Source: Chloroflexota bacterium (lineage in GTDB: Bacteria > Chloroflexota > Dehalococcoidia > Lucifugimonadales > UBA3495). From it: DNA of 64,000 bases. The notes beneath the pieces are model-generated. The model was not told the DNA's origin and searched no databases. It was given only the letters and a program-made list of their open reading frames with translations. Shown one piece after another: positions 34,130-43,139 of this stretch. Numbering within the stretch: the first letter of the stretch is position 1; each line of letters begins with the position of its first letter. The position numbers were made by a program, and so were the translations under genes. The stretch lies in contig JAPPMU010000003.1 in assembly GCA_028873965.1 (NCBI GenBank), forward strand, positions 1 to 64,000, read 5' to 3'.

Positions 34130-35638
34130 ATGGCCCTGAAAATCGAAACCGCCCCCGGCGCCATGACCGGCGCCCGGTACATCGAAAGCCTGCGCGACGG
34201 CCGCGAGGTGTGGCTGGACGGCGCGAAGGTCAAAGACGTGACCACCCACCCGGCCACCACCGGCATGGTCCATGAGTTGGCGCGCATCTACGACCTACAG
34301 CACTCGGAGAAGTACCGGGACGAGATGACGTTCGTGTCGCCGGAAACGGGCAACCGGTGCAGCCTGTCGTGGCTGCTGCCGCGGACCCACGAGGATCTCA
34401 AGAAGCAGCGGCGCAACAGCGAGATCTGGAACGAGGAGTCATGGGGACAGCTGGGGCGCAGCCCGGACATCCTCGCACCCTTCATCACCGGCCTGGTCGC
34501 CATCAGCGACGCGCTGGAACAGGTGCAGCACCCCAGGTGCAACTTCGCCGAGAACGTGATCAACTACCACCGCTATTGCATGGAGAACGACCTTTTCCTC
34601 ACCCACGCCTTGGGCGACCCGCAGGTGGACCGCAGCGCACAGCCCCAGAACGAGACCCGCGCCGAGAGCGAAACCGAGGTCGCGCTGCACGTCGTGGAGG
34701 AGACCAACGAGGGCGTCATCGTCCACGGCGCCAAGCAGCTGGCCACCGCCGCGCCCATCAGCAACGAGACCTACGTGTCGCTGTCGGCCACTTTCATGCG
34801 CCGGTCCGACCCCAGGTTCATCCTGTCGTTCTCCATTCCCACGGACACGGCGGGAATGAAGATGCTGTGCCGAGAGCCGGTATCCCAGTGGGTCGGCAGC
34901 TACGGGCATCCCCTGGGCGCCGCGTACGACGAGCAGGACTCGATGCTGTTTTTCGACCACGTGCTGGTGCCGTGGGATCGCATATTCATGCTCTACGACT
35001 CGACCCCGCTGTTGCAACGGCTGGGCTCAGAGGCCAACTTCCGCGGCTGGGGCAACCTGTGCCGCATCCACCAGCGCATGAAGCTGATGACAGCGGTGGC
35101 TACGCTCATCGCCGAGGCCATCGGTGTGATCGAATACCGGGAGGTGTCGGCCAAGCTGGGTGAGATGGCCATGCACACCGAGATGTGGCGACACGCCATG
35201 GACGGAGTGGAGCACAACGCCTATTTTGTTCCCAATAGGGCTACGAGGGCAGACAATGGTTTAATGTCCCTGGGCTCCACATCAGGCATGAACATCTACT
35301 TCGCCCAGACCTCCCAGCGCATGGTCGAGCTGCTGCGGGAGATCTGCGGCTCCGGCATGATCATGCAGCCCAGCGAGGCCGACCTGGCCAACCCGGAGTT
35401 CCGCCCCTACCTCGACCGGTACATGCCGGGCAAAGGCGTCGGCGTGGAGTACAAGTCACGCCTGTTCCGACTGGCCCACGACCTGGCCGCGTCGTCCTTC
35501 GGTATGCGCCAGGAGATTTACGAGTACTGGCACGGCGGCGACCCCAACCGCAACCGCATCAACCTGCTCCGCAACTACGACCAGACCGACATCACCGAGC
35601 GCATCAAGGCGCTGATCGCTGAGCCGCTGCGTTCGTGA
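34130..35638 (+). CDS. 4-hydroxyphenylacetate 3-hydroxylase family (HpaB-type) oxygenase
   Basis: The 502-residue protein begins MALKIETAPGAMTGARYIES LRDG and has the HpaB features SWLLPRTHEDLKKQR, HVVEETNEGVIVHGAKQLAT and DHVLVPWDRIFMLYD. The family uses FADH2 from a separate reductase (HpaC) to hydroxylate phenols in the ortho position; relatives include chlorophenol monooxygenases and 4-hydroxybutyryl-CoA dehydratase. No HpaC is nearby. The gene converges on an extradiol dioxygenase gene (35729), which could cleave the catechol it makes. Its start is 10 bp after DUF4160. Confidence 0.85.
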   Translation: MALKIETAPGAMTGARYIESLRDGREVWLDGAKVKDVTTHPATTGMVHELARIYDLQHSEKYRDEMTFVSPETGNRCSLSWLLPRTHEDLKKQRRNSEIWNEESWGQLGRSPDILAPFITGLVAISDALEQVQHPRCNFAENVINYHRYCMENDLFLTHALGDPQVDRSAQPQNETRAESETEVALHVVEETNEGVIVHGAKQLATAAPISNETYVSLSATFMRRSDPRFILSFSIPTDTAGMKMLCREPVSQWVGSYGHPLGAAYDEQDSMLFFDHVLVPWDRIFMLYDSTPLLQRLGSEANFRGWGNLCRIHQRMKLMTAVATLIAEAIGVIEYREVSAKLGEMAMHTEMWRHAMDGVEHNAYFVPNRATRADNGLMSLGSTSGMNIYFAQTSQRMVELLREICGSGMIMQPSEADLANPEFRPYLDRYMPGKGVGVEYKSRLFRLAHDLAASSFGMRQEIYEYWHGGDPNRNRINLLRNYDQTDITERIKALIAEPLRS

Positions 35639-35665
35639 AGTCAACGGCATCTCTAAAATGACGCA

Positions 35666-35687
35666 GGGGCGCATATTTTTGCGCCCC
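35666..35687. terminator. Bidirectional terminator hairpin
   Basis: GGGGCGCA and TGCGCCCC form an 8-bp stem with loop TATTTT between the convergent hydroxylase and dioxygenase genes. Confidence 0.7.
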
Positions 35688-35728
35688 CACACATTTGGAC
35701 AGGCTGGTCCGGCGCTGTCCTTACGCAT

Positions 35729-36724
35729 CTATCCCCAAGTGGCAAAACCCATCGCGCACCCGGTGCCCGCCGGCGAGCGGTAGCACGGGACGTAGTCCAC
35801 CACGTCCATGTCCAGGTGCTCGGTGGCGCCGGTGACGACGATCCAGTTGCGGATCTCGGAGCTGCCGGAGTTGATCTTCTCGCGGGGCAGGGCCATCAGC
35901 TGATCGACGCTCTTGGCCTGCATTCCGGCCAGGGCCTGCTGGTCCAGCTCCTCGTCCACTACGAAGTGGCTGAGGCCGCCGGACGCGAGGATGCCGACAC
36001 GGATGTCCTGGGGCCATGACTGGATGGCGGAGCGCAGGGCCTGGCCGAGGTTGAAGCATCGCTTGGGCGTCGGCTGGTTGGGCGGGTAATAGGTGTTGAG
36101 CATCACCGGCACCGTCGGGATGATGCCGTCGGTCATCAGGCGGTTGTACACGTAGCCGAAGGCGTGCCCGATACCGCCTCGCTCTCCCCGTCCGCGGGTG
36201 GGATCGAGGAACTTCGATGTGCCCACGTCGAACTCGTCGTCCATCAGGCTGTCGATGATGTGCAGGCCCAGGGCTGAGTCGGTGGGCACGTGGACGTCCT
36301 CGGTGTTGTAGCCGATGAGATTTAGACCACCGGTGGACGGGCCGGCCTCGTGGCCGGACACCTTCACCTCGTCGCCCCAGTACACGCAGAAGGCCGGCAT
36401 GTTGTCGTCCAGCAGGTACTCGTGCTGGTCGTCGCCGACCATCACCAGCACGTCCAGGTTGGCGTCGTACAGCTTTTTGGACAGATGGACGATGGCCTTC
36501 TGGTTCTGCTCGTGGCGCTTGGCGAACTTCTCCGGCGTGATCTCTTTGGCGATGCGTTCGGTGTCGGCGCGGGCCAGGAGGTCCTCGAAATTGGATGTGA
36601 TGCCGTCGGTGCCGATCAGCTCGAGATGACCCTTATCACGCTCGCCCCGGCCGGCCCAACCTTCCGGCGGAGTGCTCAGCTGTGGACTATGGGAGGAGGC
36701 CAAACCCAATACCAGTTCTGCCAT
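35729..36724 (-). CDS. Extradiol (LigB-type, class III) ring-cleavage dioxygenase
   Basis: The 331-residue protein has the class III features GLASSHSPQLST (His near the N-terminus), VMVGDDQHEYL and LASGGLSHFVVDEEL, as in protocatechuate 4,5-dioxygenase beta chains. Such enzymes open catechols next to the diol using Fe(II). The ATG follows AAAGGAG. It fits functionally with the convergent HpaB-type hydroxylase; ring-opened product enzymes are not in the window. Confidence 0.85.
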   Translation of the reverse strand: MAELVLGLASSHSPQLSTPPEGWAGRGERDKGHLELIGTDGITSNFEDLLARADTERIAKEITPEKFAKRHEQNQKAIVHLSKKLYDANLDVLVMVGDDQHEYLLDDNMPAFCVYWGDEVKVSGHEAGPSTGGLNLIGYNTEDVHVPTDSALGLHIIDSLMDDEFDVGTSKFLDPTRGRGERGGIGHAFGYVYNRLMTDGIIPTVPVMLNTYYPPNQPTPKRCFNLGQALRSAIQSWPQDIRVGILASGGLSHFVVDEELDQQALAGMQAKSVDQLMALPREKINSGSSEIRNWIVVTGATEHLDMDVVDYVPCYRSPAGTGCAMGFATWG

Positions 36725-36840
36725 GTTGTAGCTCCTTTGGTATCAATTTGCTGCTCATTCTACCGCATCTACGGGACGGGCCGGACGTTCCGGGCAGCGT
36801 TGCAAATTGGGTGGTTAGCAGAGGATTGCCCTCCCCACCC

Positions 36841-36872
36841 CAACTCTCTCCCCTGGTGAGAGCAGGGAGTTG
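36841..36872. repeat. Small palindrome in the dioxygenase leader
   Basis: CAACTC pairs with GAGTTG and CTCTC with GAGAG around CCCCTGGT. The 293-bp spacer 36725-37017 otherwise holds no visible gene. Confidence 0.5.
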
Positions 36873-37017
36873 TGAATGAAAAACCACCGGAAACGAAACG
36901 CTGCCGCGGCCAGCTCGATAACTGCACCCCAGCAATTTTCAGAGTATCATGGACGAGGACATCGTAATTTCTATTTTTGAATTGGCGAATCATGCACGAA
37001 TTTGGAGATTTTTGGCA

Positions 37018-37410
37018 ATGACTATCTTGACCATTCAAGATCAGGCCAGAGAGATTTTTGCGGACGCACACTTCCTACACAGTCAAGCCGTTGAGCGCCT
37101 TGAAGCAGGCGACATACGCGACGGGGCCGAAAAGGCCTGGTGCGCCACCAAGCGCGCTACCGACGCGCTGATTTTGGCGAGGACCGGCGTGAAAATTGAG
37201 CACTCGCCCGATACCACGCGAGGATTGAACGAACTCGTCAAAGCCGACCGGGCAGTTCGCTCGTTGCACGGTCGGTACTATCACAGGCAGGGGCTGTTGC
37301 ATGGGTCATGCTTTTACCTGGGTTCCTGCGATCCCGAAGAAGAAATCGTGCGTCTAGTCCGCGAAACCGCCGACTACATCAAAGACGCCGAGGGCTTGGC
37401 GTTTTTTTGA
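37018..37410 (+). CDS. HEPN/PaREP1-like protein
   Basis: The 130-residue helical protein has the pattern of HEPN/PaREP1 proteins: AGDIRDGAEKAWCATKRATDAL, then an R-x4-H motif RQGLLH (Arg90, His95), which is the RNase motif in active HEPN toxins. I begin at the ATG at 37018; an upstream ATG at 36949 gives a less likely extension. No nucleotidyltransferase (MNT) partner is visible. The next gene (37547) is small and unknown. A second gene with a similar helical pattern is at 58095. Confidence 0.6.
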   Translation: MTILTIQDQAREIFADAHFLHSQAVERLEAGDIRDGAEKAWCATKRATDALILARTGVKIEHSPDTTRGLNELVKADRAVRSLHGRYYHRQGLLHGSCFYLGSCDPEEEIVRLVRETADYIKDAEGLAFF

Positions 37411-37546
37411 AGAATGGCATTATCCCCCGTTCTCGTTGCGTGGTTCAAACTTGCGGCTGGCTGGACGACATTTCGCAGGCTACTGGATCGCTACGATTCG
37501 CTGTCGTCGGCGTCATCTAATTTAATCCGCTATTGGGGACGTCGAT

Positions 37547-37798
37547 ATGACCTACAACGAGTACCTTTTCGACTTATCCGAAATCACTGAACTTGAGCGG
37601 TTCCTGGCTTCACCGGACATATCGGAGGTGGAGAAAATCGGGTTGCGCCGCCGGCTGGAAAAAGCCCGCAAACGCATCGCGGGGATTGCGCCGCCCCCGG
37701 CCCCTGTATATGATGACGGCGAAACTGAATCTGTCGCCGCATTGCCCGTGGCCGTAGTCAATCACAACGGCGACGGCGAAAGGAGTGAACAGCAATGA
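37547..37798 (+). CDS. Small hypothetical protein overlapping the GMC gene
   Basis: The 83-residue protein (MTYNEYLFDLSEITELERFL...) has a helical, charged N-terminal two-thirds with heptad-like LRRRLEKARKRIAG and a variable acidic tail. Its stop overlaps the start of the GMC oxidoreductase (ATGA), so the two are translationally coupled. I do not recognise a family. GGGGACG precedes the ATG. Confidence 0.6.
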   Translation: MTYNEYLFDLSEITELERFLASPDISEVEKIGLRRRLEKARKRIAGIAPPPAPVYDDGETESVAALPVAVVNHNGDGERSEQQ

Positions 37799-39345
37799 AG
37801 TACGATTACATCGTGATTGGGGCGGGCTCCGCTGGCTCGATTATCGCCAGCCGCCTGACCGAAGACCACAGCAAGCACGTTCTGCTCATCGAAGCCGGCC
37901 CGGACTATCCCGAGTTCGAGCACCTGCCGGAAGAGGTCAAGTTCGGCTACAACACCGAAATTGACATCATGGTCAGCGACCACAACTGGCAGTTCGTTGG
38001 CAAGGGCACCGAAACTTCGCCGGAGATGATGGTTCCCCGCGGCAAGGTCACCGGCGGGTCCAGCGCCATCAACGGCCAGGTGTTCCTGCGCGGCGTGCCG
38101 GAGGACTATGACGGCTGGGCATCCGAGGGCAACGACGAGTGGTCCTACACCAAGCTGCTGCCCATCTTCCGGCGCATCGAGACCGACACCGACTACGGCA
38201 ACGACGACTTTCACGGCGGCGACGGCCCCATCGTGATGCACCGTTTCGCGCGCGAGACGTGGCTGCCGGCGCAGAATGCCTTCAGCGCCGCGTGCGTGGC
38301 CGCCGGCTACCCCGAAACCTGGGACCACAACCACCCCGATTCCTACGGCGTCGGCCCCACGCCCTTCAACAACCCCAACGGCATTCGGATGAGCACGAAC
38401 CTCGGTTACCTTTCCGAGTCCCGTCACCGGCTCAACCTGACCATCAAGGCCAACTGCCACGTCCATCGCATCCTGTTCGACGGCAACAAGGCGGTCGGTG
38501 TGCAGCTCGAATCCGGAGGCGAGACCTTCGTGGCCGAGGCGGACGAGATTGTCCTGAGCAGCGGCGCCATCGGCTCGCCCCACATCCTCATGCTTTCCGG
38601 CATTGGTCCCGCCGAGCACCTGCGCGAGGTGGGCATTCCGGTGGTCCACGACTCCCCCGGCGTCGGCCAGAACCTCCGCGACCATCCCACCGTCTGGTGC
38701 ACCTGGCGCACCAAGCCCGAGGTTGAGTTGGACGGTCTGGCTCCCCGCTCCCAGCTGTGCCTGCGCTACACCGCGCCCGGCTCGGACCTGCGCAACGACA
38801 TGAAGATCAGCATGCAGTCCTTCGCCACCGAGCGGATCAACCGCGGCGGCGACCGCATGGTGCCGCTGGGCGTACGCATGAGCACCGGTATCCAGCTGGC
38901 CGCTGGCGCGGGACACATGCGCTTGCAGTCCACCGATCCGTACCAGCAGCCCTTCCTAGACTACAACTACCTTCAGGAGGAGTTCGACCTGGTCCGGCTG
39001 CGGGACTCCGTGCGCCTGTGCCTGCAATTGGCGGAGCATCCGGAATTCCAGAACCTGCTCCAGGAACGCATCGAGCCACCGGCCGAATCGGAGACCGACG
39101 ACTCCGTCCTGGACGCTTGGATCGCCCGTGAGGTCACCACGTCGCAGCACATCTCCGGCACCTGCAAGATGGGGCCGGACAGCGACCCCATGGCCGTGGT
39201 TGACCAGTTCGGCAAGGTCAAGGGCGTAACCAACCTGCGCGTCGCCGACGCCAGCGTCATGCCCGACTGCATCCGCGCCAACACCAACGTCACCTCCATG
39301 ACCATCGGCGAGCGCGTGGCCGAGTTCATCAAGGAAGGACGGTAA
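37795..39345 (+). CDS. GMC-family oxidoreductase (choline dehydrogenase-like)
   Basis: The 516-residue flavoprotein has the FAD-binding DYIVIGAGSAGSIIASRL, GGSSAINGQVFLRG, the second GMC signature SSGAIGSPHILMLSGIG, and the C-terminal active-site region HISGTCKMG and RANTNVTSMTIGERVAE. It oxidises an alcohol, possibly choline or another primary alcohol. AGGAG precedes the ATG. A terminator hairpin follows. Confidence 0.9.
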   Translation: MKYDYIVIGAGSAGSIIASRLTEDHSKHVLLIEAGPDYPEFEHLPEEVKFGYNTEIDIMVSDHNWQFVGKGTETSPEMMVPRGKVTGGSSAINGQVFLRGVPEDYDGWASEGNDEWSYTKLLPIFRRIETDTDYGNDDFHGGDGPIVMHRFARETWLPAQNAFSAACVAAGYPETWDHNHPDSYGVGPTPFNNPNGIRMSTNLGYLSESRHRLNLTIKANCHVHRILFDGNKAVGVQLESGGETFVAEADEIVLSSGAIGSPHILMLSGIGPAEHLREVGIPVVHDSPGVGQNLRDHPTVWCTWRTKPEVELDGLAPRSQLCLRYTAPGSDLRNDMKISMQSFATERINRGGDRMVPLGVRMSTGIQLAAGAGHMRLQSTDPYQQPFLDYNYLQEEFDLVRLRDSVRLCLQLAEHPEFQNLLQERIEPPAESETDDSVLDAWIAREVTTSQHISGTCKMGPDSDPMAVVDQFGKVKGVTNLRVADASVMPDCIRANTNVTSMTIGERVAEFIKEGR

Positions 39346-39356
39346 AGCGAAACTCA

Positions 39357-39383
39357 GCAGGGGCGGAAGATTTCCGCCCCTGC
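39357..39383 (+). terminator. Terminator hairpin after the GMC gene
   Basis: GCAGGGGCGGA and TCCGCCCCTGC form an 11-bp perfect stem with a 5-base loop, 12 bp after the stop codon. Confidence 0.7.
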
Positions 39384-39397
39384 GCCGAGACCGGATT

Positions 39398-39712
39398 ATG
39401 CCTCCCGCACGCAAATGGGCCCGAATCGAGGACCTCGCGGTTTTGCACCTGTATCGGGGCAAGGTTGCCCTGGATAGCCGCGAGGTGGCCGCTCTGGCCA
39501 CAGCTCTGGAGCGCAGCCCCAAGTCCGTCGGCGCCCGCATACAAGCCTTCGCCGGCCTGGATCCGGCCAACCCGCACTCACCGTCCAGCAAGGCTACGGC
39601 CCTCACCCAATCCGTTTGGGCCGAATATCTGGCCGACCGCACCGCCATCGCGGTGGAGGGTCAGCGGGCTTACCTGGGCATCCTTAATCGGTATTCGATG
39701 GGGAGGCCGTAA
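39398..39712 (+). CDS. Small HTH-like hypothetical protein
   Basis: The 104-residue basic protein (MPPARKWARIEDLAVLHLYR...) resembles the N-terminal module seen before HNH or regulatory domains in other bacteria: an aromatic start, LALSREVAALATAL-like helix pair (here LDSREVAALATALERSPKS) and GARIQAFAGLDPANPHS. I take it as a probable DNA-binding protein of unknown target. Its start lies just after the terminator hairpin. Confidence 0.55.
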   Translation: MPPARKWARIEDLAVLHLYRGKVALDSREVAALATALERSPKSVGARIQAFAGLDPANPHSPSSKATALTQSVWAEYLADRTAIAVEGQRAYLGILNRYSMGRP

Positions 39713-39787
39713 CCATGCTAGCGTATAATCGGAACAGCCTACCGCGCCGATCTTATTCGAGAAGAATACCTAAAAGGAGGCCATCTT

Positions 39788-39958
39788 ATGGCATCCCAGA
39801 CTGGCGATCCCAAGATGGACGCCCTGTTGATCAAGCATGCGGACGAGATCAAACAGTTGGAAGCTCTAGGCAAAGAAAAAGCTGCGGAAATTGATCGGCT
39901 GATCGCCAAAATTCAGGCAAGTCGAGCGAAGCGCACCGGGGTGGCCAGTGCCAGATAG
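39788..39958 (+). CDS. Short coiled-coil protein (56 aa)
   Basis: A strong AAAGGAGG site lies ten bases before the ATG, and the product (MASQTGDPKMDALLIKHADE...) is a charged helix with heptads EIKQLEALGKEKAAEIDRL. A TATAAT box at 39724-39729 could be its -10 element. It is too short for a confident family call but looks expressed. The next gene, 40014, follows after 55 bp. Confidence 0.55.
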   Translation: MASQTGDPKMDALLIKHADEIKQLEALGKEKAAEIDRLIAKIQASRAKRTGVASAR

Positions 39959-40013
39959 ATCGTAATCATCCAGCGAGCAGACCGAAAGCGAGCGTGTTTG
40001 GCAAGAGATACGA

Positions 40014-40301
40014 ATGGATTTGTTACGAATCCACGAAAACGTAGTGGGTATCCTTAATCTTCGCGCTATCACACTTTTTGAAATTCTAGAAAGATCAGAT
40101 TACGCGGCCATCATCAGAAGCGGCGTCCTCAACGTCATGTTACGTGGCGACTATCATCGGGCCCTGGAAAACCTGCGCGACTTTGTCCTTGAAAACCCTG
40201 TTTTGGACAAGATATTGCCGCAGTTGACCGATGCAGTTGAACCCGGGCTCGTGGCATTGGACGAATGGGCTGAAGAGTACCGTCTGTCAGAATTGCTGTA
40301 G
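40014..40301 (+). CDS. Hypothetical helical protein (95 aa)
   Basis: MDLLRIHENVVGILNLRAIT... is acidic and helical, with no motif that I know. It follows the 56-residue gene in the same direction and probably shares its promoter. A terminator palindrome follows at 40353-40376. Confidence 0.5.
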   Translation: MDLLRIHENVVGILNLRAITLFEILERSDYAAIIRSGVLNVMLRGDYHRALENLRDFVLENPVLDKILPQLTDAVEPGLVALDEWAEEYRLSELL

Positions 40302-40352
40302 CCGTGCTGGCCGCCCGCAGGGCTGATTCGCTACATTGCGACCCAGAATAGA

Positions 40353-40376
40353 AGGGGCGAGGAATTCCTCGCCCCT
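40353..40376. terminator. Bidirectional terminator palindrome
   Basis: AGGGGCGAGGAA and TTCCTCGCCCCT form a perfect 24-base palindrome between convergent genes. Confidence 0.65.
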
Positions 40377-40399
40377 ACAAGTTTGTTCGTGCTCTCCGG

Positions 40400-40795
40400 C
40401 TACACCAGCACGCCAAACCCCGACCTGGTGCAGATTTCCAGCCGGTTGTGGTCCGGGTCGTGGAAGTAGAAGGCTTGCTGCCCGTCGTGGCGAGTCTGGA
40501 TGTCGGTGCATTCCACGCCGATGTTCTGCAACTCGTCGCGGGCGGCTGCGATGTCGTCCACCTCGAAGGCGGTGTGGTGGGACGGAGCCGACGGCGCGTC
40601 CGGGTTTTCGATTATGTGGACCATGGCCCCGCTGGGCAATTGCAGCCAATAGAGGTTGTCGCTGTCCACCATCTTCGGGATCTGCTTCACGCCCAGGACG
40701 TCCTGATACCACTTCAGGGCGATGTCCTTGTCCCGAACGTTGTAGGTGATGTGGTTGATCGCCTTGAGGCGGATGTTGTCAGCGATGAGTCCCAT
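40400..40795 (-). CDS. VOC-family protein (glyoxalase/dioxygenase fold)
   Basis: The 131-residue protein has two beta-alpha-beta-beta-beta modules: INHITYNVRDKDIALKWYQD with SGAMVHIIEN, then HHTAFEVDDIAAARDEL with FHDPDHNRLEI. Metal ligands are likely His15 in the first strand, a histidine in the second module and the Glu in NRLEI. It could be a lyase, epimerase or dioxygenase; no partner tells which. GGGAGG precedes the ATG. Confidence 0.85.
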   Translation of the reverse strand: MGLIADNIRLKAINHITYNVRDKDIALKWYQDVLGVKQIPKMVDSDNLYWLQLPSGAMVHIIENPDAPSAPSHHTAFEVDDIAAARDELQNIGVECTDIQTRHDGQQAFYFHDPDHNRLEICTRSGFGVLV

Positions 40796-40838
40796 AAAGT
40801 TTCCCTCCCGATGGTCAGGGTTGTGCGGTTTGGTTCCG

Positions 40839-41810
40839 TCAGATCTCCAACAATCTTTCGAGGTTGGCGAAGAGAATGGCGTCTTTTTCGTCGCGGGTCA
40901 GGCTGTCCAGGCCCAGCAACCAGGATACCGGCCAGTCGGCGCACATGTCGAAAGGCCAGTCGGTCCCGAACACTACCTGCTCGATGCCAACCATGTCGAT
41001 GAGCATCCGCAGGCCGTCCTCGCTGTGGGTCAGGCAGTCGTAGTAGAACCGGCTGAGATAGGCGCTGGGCGGCTGGTCGATGTTGGCGCGCGCTTCCGGC
41101 CGCACCTGCCAGCCTCGATCCATGCGTCCGATGCCGTAGCAAGCGTAGCCGCCGCCGTGGCATAGGCACACCCGCAGCCCGGGGTAGCGATCCATCACCC
41201 CGCCGAAAACGAACGAGGCGTAGGTGATCGCGCGGTCGGCCAGGTTGCCGATGGTGTTGGGCAGGTGGTAGCGGTTCAAGCGCTGGGAAACCACCGTATC
41301 GCCGCCCTGGTGGATCAGGAACATCGCACCCAGGCGTTCCGCGGTTGCCCACAGTGGCTGGAACACGGGATCGTCGAAGGTCCGCCCGTTCACGTGGTCG
41401 CCGATCATGGCGCCCTTGAGGCCAAGCTCCTCCACCGCCCGGGTGAGCTCCTCGATGGCCGCGCCCACGTCCTGCATCGGCAGATGCGCCAGTCCGGCGA
41501 AACGGTCGGGATACTCCTCGGTCAACTGGGCCACGTAGTCGTTGCACTCCCGGTGCATGGCCATGGTCTGGTCCACGGTCAGATCGTAGAAGTACATGTT
41601 GGCGTTGGTCGACAGTACGTGAACGTCCACGCCCAGCGAGTTCATGTCGGCGATGCGCTGCTCCGGCGTCCAGAAGGTACGCGGGTTGTAACGATGCTGG
41701 TTGTAAAGCTGCGGGGCAGTGACCCCGAACCAGTTGTCGCCGCTCTGCATCGCCCGCAGCGCGCTGGCCGGTGTTATGTGCGCATGGACATCGAGGACGC
41801 GTACTGCCAT
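40839..41810 (-). CDS. Amidohydrolase_2 family protein (ACMSD-like decarboxylase)
   Basis: The 323-residue TIM-barrel protein starts MAVRVLDVHAHITP (metal HxH) after AGGAG. It has GLAHLPMQDVGAAIEELTRA, the metal His in LCHGGGYACYGIGRMDRG and the Asp in VVFGTDWPFDM, as in aminocarboxymuconate-semialdehyde decarboxylase and o-pyrocatechuate decarboxylases. It probably decarboxylates an aromatic or muconic acid. The adjacent VOC gene lies downstream in the same direction (43-bp gap), so the two may act together. Confidence 0.85.
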   Translation of the reverse strand: MAVRVLDVHAHITPASALRAMQSGDNWFGVTAPQLYNQHRYNPRTFWTPEQRIADMNSLGVDVHVLSTNANMYFYDLTVDQTMAMHRECNDYVAQLTEEYPDRFAGLAHLPMQDVGAAIEELTRAVEELGLKGAMIGDHVNGRTFDDPVFQPLWATAERLGAMFLIHQGGDTVVSQRLNRYHLPNTIGNLADRAITYASFVFGGVMDRYPGLRVCLCHGGGYACYGIGRMDRGWQVRPEARANIDQPPSAYLSRFYYDCLTHSEDGLRMLIDMVGIEQVVFGTDWPFDMCADWPVSWLLGLDSLTRDEKDAILFANLERLLEI

Positions 41811-42005
41811 TATCGGTATGCTCCTGTATGGTCGCGGTCGTCTCAACCGCAACGACTTTCAGGCGACGGACGTTGCCGTGAATTATAGCCGCTTTGGTTT
41901 CATTCGTCAGGACACTGCTCAGCCCGGGCGATTGGGACACCAAAACCAACCCCTGTTATCATATTTTCGCCACGTCACAGCTTCATCAATGGAGACCCCG
42001 TATCC

Positions 42006-43079
42006 ATGACGACACACGCTCCGCGCACTCAGCATCCGTACTTCATGTACGACGCCATCGTCGGCCAGCCCGAAGCCATTCGCACAGTGATCGCCACTCA
42101 AAGCGAGCACTGCGCGGAGGTTGCCGCTGTCCTTTCTACGAAGCGCCGCATATACGTGGTCGGCATCGGCACCTCGTGGCACGCGGCGCTAGTGGGCGCG
42201 TCCATCATGGACGGTGAACCAGAGGCTTTCGCGTGCAATTCCTTCGAGTTCTGCGTGGCACCGCCTCGCGTGACAGCCGATGACGCAGTCATCGTCATCA
42301 GCCACCGGGGGACCAAGCGGTCTTCGTACGACGCGCTGGACGTCGCCAACAGTCTCGGGGCCTATACCGTGGCTATTACTTCCACCGACCCGGGCCCGCG
42401 CATCCTGGTCGCCGACGCCGGCATCCGCACCGTGGAGCAGGAGAAGTCGGCGGCGTTCACCGTAAGTTACACCACCGCGCTAACCGTGCTTGCTCTGCTC
42501 AACCTGGGCATTGCCGGCCGTCTGGATGATCCGGGCAACGGATTGGACGCCTTCCCGGGTCAAATCGCCGGCATCCTGGCCCAAGATGATGATGTCCGCG
42601 CGGTCGTCGCTGACCATCACTCCCGGCGCAGATTCATCTCCGCGGGTTGGGGAGCCAATCGGGCCAACGCCTACGAGGTCGCGCTGAAGATCAAGGAAAC
42701 CAGCCGCGCCGATTGCGAAGGGTTTCAGATCGAGCAGTTGCTTCACGGGCCCTTCTGCTCCCTGGATTCCCAGTGCTTGCTGACGCTCATAGCTCCGGCA
42801 GGAGAGGACCGCGGCCGCTCCGTAGACCTGGCTCAGGCAGCCAGGGAGTTGGGCACGCCCGTGTGGGCGCCGACCAACAGGCACGACGACGACCTGGCGG
42901 ACGCCGGAGCGGTCACCTTCCCGTTGCCGGAATGTCCGTCGTACCTCATGCCCATCGCCAGCGTCGTTCCGCTACAGCTTTTCACCTACCACCTGGCCCT
43001 GGCGCGGGGGACGCATCCCGACCTGTTCCAGCAGGACGACCCGCTCCAGGCCGCCGCCCGCACCCACTACGACCTTTAG
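42006..43079 (+). CDS. SIS-domain protein (GlmS isomerase-like)
   Basis: The 357-residue protein has two SIS domains. The first contains YVVGIGTSWHAALVGASIM and the phosphosugar-binding VIVISHRGTKRSSYDAL; the second contains FISAGWGANRANAYEVALKI and GFQIEQLLHGPF. This is the layout of the isomerase half of glucosamine-6-phosphate synthase and of fructoselysine-6-phosphate deglycases, without the glutaminase domain. It likely isomerises or deaminates a phosphorylated amino sugar. Confidence 0.82.
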   Translation: MTTHAPRTQHPYFMYDAIVGQPEAIRTVIATQSEHCAEVAAVLSTKRRIYVVGIGTSWHAALVGASIMDGEPEAFACNSFEFCVAPPRVTADDAVIVISHRGTKRSSYDALDVANSLGAYTVAITSTDPGPRILVADAGIRTVEQEKSAAFTVSYTTALTVLALLNLGIAGRLDDPGNGLDAFPGQIAGILAQDDDVRAVVADHHSRRRFISAGWGANRANAYEVALKIKETSRADCEGFQIEQLLHGPFCSLDSQCLLTLIAPAGEDRGRSVDLAQAARELGTPVWAPTNRHDDDLADAGAVTFPLPECPSYLMPIASVVPLQLFTYHLALARGTHPDLFQQDDPLQAAARTHYDL

Positions 43080-43092
43080 CGTCCCAATAAAA

Positions 43093-43120
43093 CCGTCATT
43101 CCGGCGAAAGCCGGGATCCA
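43093..43120. repeat. Half copy of repeat family C
   Basis: CCGTCATTCCGGCGAAAGCC matches the left arm of family C; the right arm is absent. Confidence 0.6.
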
Positions 43121-43139
43121 CGTTTGAGAGGTAACTGCC

